This document shows positions 58,703 through 64,000 of a stretch of 64,000 nt of DNA, one piece after another. The DNA comes from Clavibacter sp. B3I6. Its GTDB lineage: Bacteria; Actinomycetota; Actinomycetes; Actinomycetales; Microbacteriaceae. The notes under the pieces were generated by a model. The model was not told the DNA's origin and ran no database searches. It saw only the letters and a program-made list of their open reading frames with translations. Position numbers and translations under genes: made by a program. Position 1 is the stretch's first letter. The number at the start of each line of letters is the position of its first letter. The DNA lies in contig NZ_JAUSYL010000001.1 in the NCBI RefSeq assembly GCF_030816895.1, positions 744,001-808,000 on the forward strand. Direction: 5' to 3'.

Positions 58703-60889
58703 TCAGTTCTTGTCGAGGAACGCGCGCTCCTCGTCGTCCAGCCGGCGGGCGAGAGCGCGGGCGAGCGCCGGGTGACCGGCGAGGTCCGGCGACGCCTCCA
58801 GCACGTCGTGCGCGTGCTCGCGCGCGGACTCGATGAGGTCGCCGTCCTGGGCCACGCGCAGCAGCCGGAGGGACGAGCGGCCGCCGGACTGGTTCGTGCC
58901 GAGCACGTTCCCCTCGCGCCGGAGCTCCAGGTCGACGCGGGCGAGCTCGAACCCGTCGAGCGTCGCCGCGACCGCGTCCACGCGCTCGCGCGCGACGGTC
59001 TCGGGCTCGGCGTGCGTGACCATGAGGCAGAGGCCCGGCACGCCGCCGCGGCCGACGCGGCCGCGCAGCTGGTGCAGCTGGGAGACGCCGAAGCGGTCGG
59101 CGTCGAGGATCACCATGGTCGAGGCGTTGGGCACGTCGACGCCGACCTCGATGACCGTGGTGGCGACGATGAGGTCGATGTCGCCCGCGGAGAAGGCGCG
59201 CATGACGCGGTCCTTCTCCTCCCCCGACATGCGGCCGTGCAGCAGGGCGCGGCGCACGGATCCGAGGCGCGGGTGGGCGGCGAGGAGCGCGTCCACCTCG
59301 GTGACGGTCGCGAGCGCGGGGCGCGCGGGCGCGCCGTCCTCGCCGTCCGCCGCGGCGTCCTCGTCCTCCGCGTCGGGGTCCTGCGGGTCGATCGCGGGGC
59401 ACACGACGAACGCCTGGCGCCCCTTCTGGACCTCCTCCGCCGTGCGCTCCCAGACCCGCTCGACCCATCCCGGGTGCTCGTGCAGCGGGACCACGAACGA
59501 CGCGATGGGCTGGCGGCCGCTCGGCAGCTCGGCGATGGTCGACACGTCGAGGTCGCCGAACACCGTCATGGCGACCGTGCGCGGGATGGGCGTGGCGGTG
59601 AGCACGAGGACGTGCGGCGGCGTGCCGCCCTTCCGGCGGAGCGCCTCGCGCTGGTCGACGCCGAACCGGTGCTGCTCGTCGACCACGACGAGGCCGAGGT
59701 CGAGGAACTCGACGCGATCGCCGAGCAGCGCGTGCGTGCCGACGACGATGCGCGCCTGCCCGCTCACGATGCGGAGGAGCGCCCGCTTCCGGTCGGCGGT
59801 CGACAGCTGCCCGGTGAGGAGGGTCGGCATCAGCTCGGCCGCGAGGTCGGGGCCGAGGGATGCGGTGAGCGAGCGGAGGTGCTGGCTGGCGAGCACCTCG
59901 GTGGGCGCGAGGAGCGCGGACTGGCCGCCGGAGTCGGCGACCGCGAGCATCGCCCGGAGCGCGACGAGCGTCTTGCCGGAGCCGACCTCGCCCTGCACGA
60001 GCCGGTTCATGGGCCAGGTGCGGGACATGTCCGCCGCGATCTCCTCCCCCACGAGCCGCTGGTCGCCCGTGAGCTCGAAGGGCAGCTGCGCGTCGAGGCG
60101 GGAGAGGCGGCCGCCGGGCGACGGGACGCGCGGGGTGGCCGGCAGCGCGCGCGCCGCCTGCCTCCGCTGCAGCAGCGCCGTCTGGAGGACGAACGCCTCC
60201 TGGAAGCGGAGGGCGTCGCGGCCGCGCTTCCAGTCGACGTCCCTCTCCGGCCGGTGCACGCCCTCGAGCGCCGCGCGGAACGGCACGAGGCCGCGCTCGG
60301 TCCGGACGTCGGCCGGCACCGGGTCCTCGAGGTCGTCGACCGCGTCGAGCGCGAGCGCCACGGACTTCGCGACCTGCCAGCTCGCCATCGACGCGGTGGC
60401 CGGGTAGATGGGGATGGGCATCTCGGCCCAGCGCCGCGCCGCGGCGTCGGGCTCGCCGCCGGAGAGCTCCGGGCCCTCGTGCGCGTCGAACAGCTCGTAG
60501 TCGGGGTGGGCGAGCTGCAGGGCCCCGCGGTAGTCGCTGACCTTGCCCGCGAAGATCCCGCGGACGCCCGGCACGAGGTCCTTGGCGCGCCACGCCTGGT
60601 TGAAGAAGGTGAGGGTGAGGAAGCCGCGGCCGTCGGTGATCCGCACCTCGAGGATGCTGCCGCGCCGGGCGCGCATGGGGCGCTCGCGGACCTCCCGGAC
60701 CTCGGCGACGATGGTGGCTTGCTGGTCGACCGGCAGCTCGGCGAGGGCGGTGAGCTCGCCCCGGCGCGCGTACCGGCGCGGCAGGTGCTCGAGGAGGTCG
60801 GCGACGGTGCGCAGCCCGAAGGCCTTCTGCAGCACGCCGGCGGTGCGGCCGCCCACGACGCCCGCGAGCGCGGCGTCGGATCCCGTCAT
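58703..60889 (-). CDS. recG: ATP-dependent DNA helicase RecG
   Basis: 728 aa. N-terminal wedge/OB domain, helicase motifs QGEVGSGKTLVALRAM, DEQHRFGVDQRE, TATPIPRT, the superfamily II C-terminal domain (TTVIEVGVDVPNAS, QLRGRVGRGG) and the TRG region. Remodels stalled replication forks. ATG overlaps the stop of the transglutaminase gene as ATGA. Confidence 0.97.
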   Translation of the reverse strand: MTGSDAALAGVVGGRTAGVLQKAFGLRTVADLLEHLPRRYARRGELTALAELPVDQQATIVAEVREVRERPMRARRGSILEVRITDGRGFLTLTFFNQAWRAKDLVPGVRGIFAGKVSDYRGALQLAHPDYELFDAHEGPELSGGEPDAAARRWAEMPIPIYPATASMASWQVAKSVALALDAVDDLEDPVPADVRTERGLVPFRAALEGVHRPERDVDWKRGRDALRFQEAFVLQTALLQRRQAARALPATPRVPSPGGRLSRLDAQLPFELTGDQRLVGEEIAADMSRTWPMNRLVQGEVGSGKTLVALRAMLAVADSGGQSALLAPTEVLASQHLRSLTASLGPDLAAELMPTLLTGQLSTADRKRALLRIVSGQARIVVGTHALLGDRVEFLDLGLVVVDEQHRFGVDQREALRRKGGTPPHVLVLTATPIPRTVAMTVFGDLDVSTIAELPSGRQPIASFVVPLHEHPGWVERVWERTAEEVQKGRQAFVVCPAIDPQDPDAEDEDAAADGEDGAPARPALATVTEVDALLAAHPRLGSVRRALLHGRMSGEEKDRVMRAFSAGDIDLIVATTVIEVGVDVPNASTMVILDADRFGVSQLHQLRGRVGRGGVPGLCLMVTHAEPETVARERVDAVAATLDGFELARVDLELRREGNVLGTNQSGGRSSLRLLRVAQDGDLIESAREHAHDVLEASPDLAGHPALARALARRLDDEERAFLDKN

Positions 60890-63423
60890 CCTCCGAGTGT
60901 ACGAGGGGCGTCCGACGCCGGGCGTCCCGCGGCCGTCGCCTGAGCCCCGTCTCCCGGCGCCTCGTCGTCGCCGCGGGGGCGTCGGCGGACGAGCGAGCGC
61001 GGGGCCGCGAGCGCGAGGACGCGGTCGAGGCGGCCCGCGCGGGCGCGGAGCGCGTCGCCCAGCGCGACGAGGGCACCCGCCTGCGCGGCGCCGGATGCGC
61101 GGTCGACCGGCACGCCGGTCCGGGCGAAGCGCTCACGCTCGCGGACGCCGACCAGCAGGGCGACGGGGTCGGCGAGCGACGCGTCGTCCGCGGCCAGGCG
61201 ACGGCCCAGCTCGCGCGGCGACTCGGTGTCGGGGACGCGGATCCCGAGGTCGACCGCCCGGTCCTCCGCCTCGCGCCAGGCGGTGCCGGCCGGCGCGTCC
61301 CCGGCCTCGAGCGCGCGGAGGCGACCGCGGCGGCGCGCCCGACGGACGAGCGCCGGGGTCGCGAGCAGGGCCAGGACGAGGAGGACGAGGGCGGCGGTGC
61401 CGAGCGCGGCCCACGGGATCCGGACGGCGGTCGCGCCGCTCGCGCCGGGGGCTGCCGACGCGGTCGGGGCCGGCGTGGCCGTCGCGGTCGGCTCCGCCGC
61501 GGGGGTGGGCGAGGCCGACGGGGTGGGCGCGGCGGTCGGGGCGGCGGAGGGCTGCGCGTACGGCGCGGCCTGGCCGCGGCCGGGGGTGGGCTCGAACGCG
61601 ATCCAGCCGACGCCGGCGAAGTACAGCTCCGGCCAGGAGTGGAGGTCGTGGGATCCGACGCGGTAGGTGATGAGGTCGCCGTCGCGCGCCACCTGGTCGC
61701 CCGGGAGGTAGCCCACGGCCACGCGCGAGGGGATGCCCGCCTCGCGCGCCATGATCGCCATGGCCGAGGCGAAGTGCACGCAGTAGCCGGACCTCACCCG
61801 CAGGAACTCCCCCACGACGTCCACGCCGCTGCCGTCGTAGCCCTGCTGGACGGGCGCCTCCTCCGAGTAGAGGAACTGACCTCCCCGGAAGAACTCCTGG
61901 AGGGCGATGGCCTGGTCGTACGGCGCGTCGAGCCCGGCGAGCACGTCGGCCGTCGTCGACGCGATGACCTCCGGGGTGCCGTCGGGGATCTGCAGGAACG
62001 GGCGCAGCTCGTCGTCCGTCGCCGGCGCCACGTCCTCGAGCTGCTCGCGCGTGGGGCGCGGCAGCTCGGAGCGGACCGTGTAGCTCTGCCGGCGGCTGTC
62101 GGAGTCGGACGAGCGGATCGCGAGGCCCTGCTCCGACCAGCGCCAGGATCCCTCGAGCCCGTCGACGCTCCGCGGCGCGTACGGCACCGGCAGCCAGGCG
62201 CTCGAGGAGCCCTCCACCTGCACGCGCGTCTCGACGTCCTCGACCGGGACGTCGGATCCCGCCCCGAGGTCGGGGCCGATCGCGTCGACCGTGTTGCCGT
62301 CCGGCGGGCGCAGCGGCGACGGCGCCCACTCCTCGCCCTCGAAGCGCGAGAGCGTCGTGACCTTGAAGTAGAGCTCCGTGGGCGACTCGGTGGTGTACCG
62401 GAGCGCCTCGACGTCGACAGGGCGGCGGAGGTCGTCGCCGAGGTCCAGGATCGGGTTGACGATGCGCGAGCCGCCCGAGCCCGACCCGGAGGCCGACGGG
62501 AACGTGGCGGACGTGAGACCCGGGACGATCGCGGGGACGACGAGCGAGAGCACGACGGCGCCGCCCGCGAGCGCGCCCGCCGAGGCGAGCGCCGTGCGCG
62601 CGGAGGCGGCGGGGCGCCCGGACGAGGACCGCGCGCGCGGCACGGGGTCGGGGCGCGGACCGCCGAGGAGGCTGGATCCCCGCCACCCGCCCTCGCGGTC
62701 GGCGTCGCGCGCGTCGGCCGCGAGCACCGCGAACCAGGCGAGGACCGTGGCCGCGAAGGACGCGAGGGAGAACTCGCCCACGAGGACGGCGCCGGGCACG
62801 GAGACGAGCACGAGCAGCGGCAGTCCGGTGACCGCGGGCAGGCGGAGCGCGTGCGCGAGCACGTCGAGCACGACCGCCAGGGCGCCCACCGACCCGACGA
62901 CCACGAAGACGATGGACGCGATCGGCGGGACGGGCGCGGAGCGGCGGTAGATCTCCTCCCCCGCCTGCTGCCCCACCGCGACGAGCGTGCGCAGGGTCTC
63001 CGGGGTGGGGATCACGCCGAGCACGGCGGTGCCCCCGGCGAACACGAGCGTCACCAGGAGCACCAGGACCACGAGCCCGCCCGCCGAGGCGAGGAGGCGG
63101 GGCAGGCCTGCGGCGCGGAGGAGGGCGGAGGATGCGAGGACGGCCGCGACGAGCACGACGCAGATGACGAACCAGGGGCCCGGCTCGACGAGGAGGTGGA
63201 GGCTCGCGGCCGCGGACAGGAGGGCCACGCCGAGCGCGGCGGTGAGCGGCCAGCGGGCGGCGGCGCGACCGGTGCCCGGCGTCCGGCGGCCCGGACCCGC
63301 GCCGGATCCGCTCGCGTCGCGCCTCGGCGCGCCGGGCCCGCCCGCGCGCTCGCCCGGGAGGGGGCGCGGCTCGACGGACCAGCGCTCGCGTCCGCCCAGG
63401 CCCACGGCGTCCAGGTCGGTCAT
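60886..63423 (-). CDS. transglutaminase-like membrane protein (TgpA/DUF3488 type)
   Basis: 845 aa. About seven TM helices in the first 310 aa, an extracytoplasmic transglutaminase-like domain with the Cys of RSGYCVHFASAMAIMAREAG, the His of GSHDLHSWPEL and the Asp/Glu of WIAFEPTPG, a Thr/Pro/Ala linker (about 640-690), a further TM (about 697-720) and a DUF4129-like cytoplasmic tail. Starts with ATGA overlap on the DUF58 stop; such DUF58-transglutaminase pairs usually follow a MoxR ATPase and act in envelope or metallo-enzyme maturation. Confidence 0.9.
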   Translation of the reverse strand: MTDLDAVGLGGRERWSVEPRPLPGERAGGPGAPRRDASGSGAGPGRRTPGTGRAAARWPLTAALGVALLSAAASLHLLVEPGPWFVICVVLVAAVLASSALLRAAGLPRLLASAGGLVVLVLLVTLVFAGGTAVLGVIPTPETLRTLVAVGQQAGEEIYRRSAPVPPIASIVFVVVGSVGALAVVLDVLAHALRLPAVTGLPLLVLVSVPGAVLVGEFSLASFAATVLAWFAVLAADARDADREGGWRGSSLLGGPRPDPVPRARSSSGRPAASARTALASAGALAGGAVVLSLVVPAIVPGLTSATFPSASGSGSGGSRIVNPILDLGDDLRRPVDVEALRYTTESPTELYFKVTTLSRFEGEEWAPSPLRPPDGNTVDAIGPDLGAGSDVPVEDVETRVQVEGSSSAWLPVPYAPRSVDGLEGSWRWSEQGLAIRSSDSDSRRQSYTVRSELPRPTREQLEDVAPATDDELRPFLQIPDGTPEVIASTTADVLAGLDAPYDQAIALQEFFRGGQFLYSEEAPVQQGYDGSGVDVVGEFLRVRSGYCVHFASAMAIMAREAGIPSRVAVGYLPGDQVARDGDLITYRVGSHDLHSWPELYFAGVGWIAFEPTPGRGQAAPYAQPSAAPTAAPTPSASPTPAAEPTATATPAPTASAAPGASGATAVRIPWAALGTAALVLLVLALLATPALVRRARRRGRLRALEAGDAPAGTAWREAEDRAVDLGIRVPDTESPRELGRRLAADDASLADPVALLVGVRERERFARTGVPVDRASGAAQAGALVALGDALRARAGRLDRVLALAAPRSLVRRRPRGDDEAPGDGAQATAAGRPASDAPRTLGG

Positions 63424-64000
63424 CGGGCCATCTCCTCGGTCCGCGCGGCGCGCCACGCGTCGGCGGGGGTCGTGTCCTCGTCGAGGACGACGGTGCGCCA
63501 GCCGGCCTCGCGGAGGATCCGGACGGCCTCCCGGTCGTCCCGCCCGTCGACGCGCCCGGCGTGCGCGAGGAACGCGACCGCGGGGCGGCAGGCGGCGCCG
63601 AAGCCCGCGAGGCGACGGGCCTCCCGCTCGTCGAGGTGGCCGAGGACGGCGTGCATCGGCACGGCCCGGCGGCTGCGGCGGATCTCCGACAGGGCGTCCT
63701 GCACGCCGTCGCGCGCCGGATCGGCGGCGGCCGGCCGCACCTCGGCCAGGTGCAGGAGCAGCTCGGCCTCGGCCGCGGCGCCGTCGCCGGGGCGGGTGGC
63801 CGCGGCGCCGGATCCGCCCGCGGTCTCGACGAGCTGCACCGCGTACCCGCCGCGCTGCAGGTGCACGCCGACGGACGCCGCGAAGGCGACCGCGCGCTCG
63901 AAGGCGCGGTCGGAGTCGCCGTCGTCGTCCGCGTGCAGGGGGAAGCCCGCGGCACGCGTGTCGAGCAGGACCAGGGAGCGGGGGCTCGAGCGCTGCTCCT
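63420..64000 (-). CDS. DUF58 domain protein, C-terminal part (5' end beyond window)
   Basis: The visible 193 codons start inside RSLVLLDTRAAGF, the vWA-like strand with Asp typical of DUF58, and end TPADAWRAARTEEMAR. The stop overlaps the transglutaminase ATG as ATGA. The N-terminal membrane part lies outside the window. Confidence 0.85.
   Translation of the reverse strand, partial: EQRSSPRSLVLLDTRAAGFPLHADDDGDSDRAFERAVAFAASVGVHLQRGGYAVQLVETAGGSGAAATRPGDGAAAEAELLLHLAEVRPAAADPARDGVQDALSEIRRSRRAVPMHAVLGHLDEREARRLAGFGAACRPAVAFLAHAGRVDGRDDREAVRILREAGWRTVVLDEDTTPADAWRAARTEEMAR

Noticed and set aside
61133..63955. 940-aa minus-strand frame over the transglutaminase gene
   Set aside because: Off-frame; the transglutaminase frame has TM helices and the catalytic motifs.

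Overview
The window is a high-GC actinobacterial chromosome segment. The gene order rpsB, M23 peptidase, xerC, dprA, comM, yraN, DUF2469, rnhB, lepB, rplS, trmD, rimM, KH, rpsP, ffh, ftsY, smc, fpg, rnc, rpmF matches the order known from actinobacteria such as Mycobacterium. Protein style and gene content suggest Microbacteriaceae (for example Clavibacter or a relative); the genus is an inference. No rRNA, tRNA or CRISPR array was seen.

Layout. 1-7.7 kb: glycogen / alpha-glucan metabolism (glgP truncated at the window edge, divergent glgE-glgB). 7.8-16.3 kb: redox-dead thioredoxin-TPR protein, a membrane/lipoprotein-like fusion, two DivIVA-type cell-pole or cytoskeletal proteins, a transporter, a hydrolase and a lytic transglycosylase. 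16.4-20.8 kb: rpsB-tsf-pyrH-frr-cdsA. 21-24.4 kb: sugar transporter, M23 peptidase and xerC. 24.5-37.1 kb: dprA split in two by an 11,058-bp integrated element. 37.1-41.3 kb: comM, yraN, DUF2469, rnhB, lepB, rplS. 42-44.8 kb: map, trmD, rimM, KH protein, rpsP. 45-47.8 kb: carboxylate-amine ligase, marP, a VOC protein. 48-54.4 kb: ffh, ftsY, smc. 54.5-60.9 kb: GNAT, fpg, rnc, rpmF, DUF177, coaD, recG. 60.9-64 kb: transglutaminase and DUF58 proteins, the latter cut by the window end.

Main discovery. The element (25034-36091) carries a large serine integrase beside its left end and sits inside dprA, at the codons for the conserved RWRFLLRNRLIA stretch. The ends share AGCAGGAA. Joining the flanks across this core restores one 497-codon dprA frame, and the rebuilt attB has 9-bp arms (8 of 9 matching) around a 6-bp centre. 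The integrase start is exactly 6 nt after a -10 hexamer. In the excised circle this -10 would have a TCGACA -35 at an ideal 17-bp spacing; in the integrated form that -35 is replaced by host sequence AGGCGG. Integration therefore appears to break both dprA (competence DNA processing) and the integrase's own promoter, and excision would restore both. The element looks like a decayed prophage or satellite: small overlapping phage-like genes, a tail-fibre-like SGNH/LamG protein with a frameshift, individually promoted moron-like membrane genes at the right, three copies of one small gene family in graded decay, and a macrodomain remnant.

A second theme is transcription without a 5' leader: many genes, core and element alike, have a TAnnnT hexamer 6-9 nt before the start codon and no ribosome binding site.
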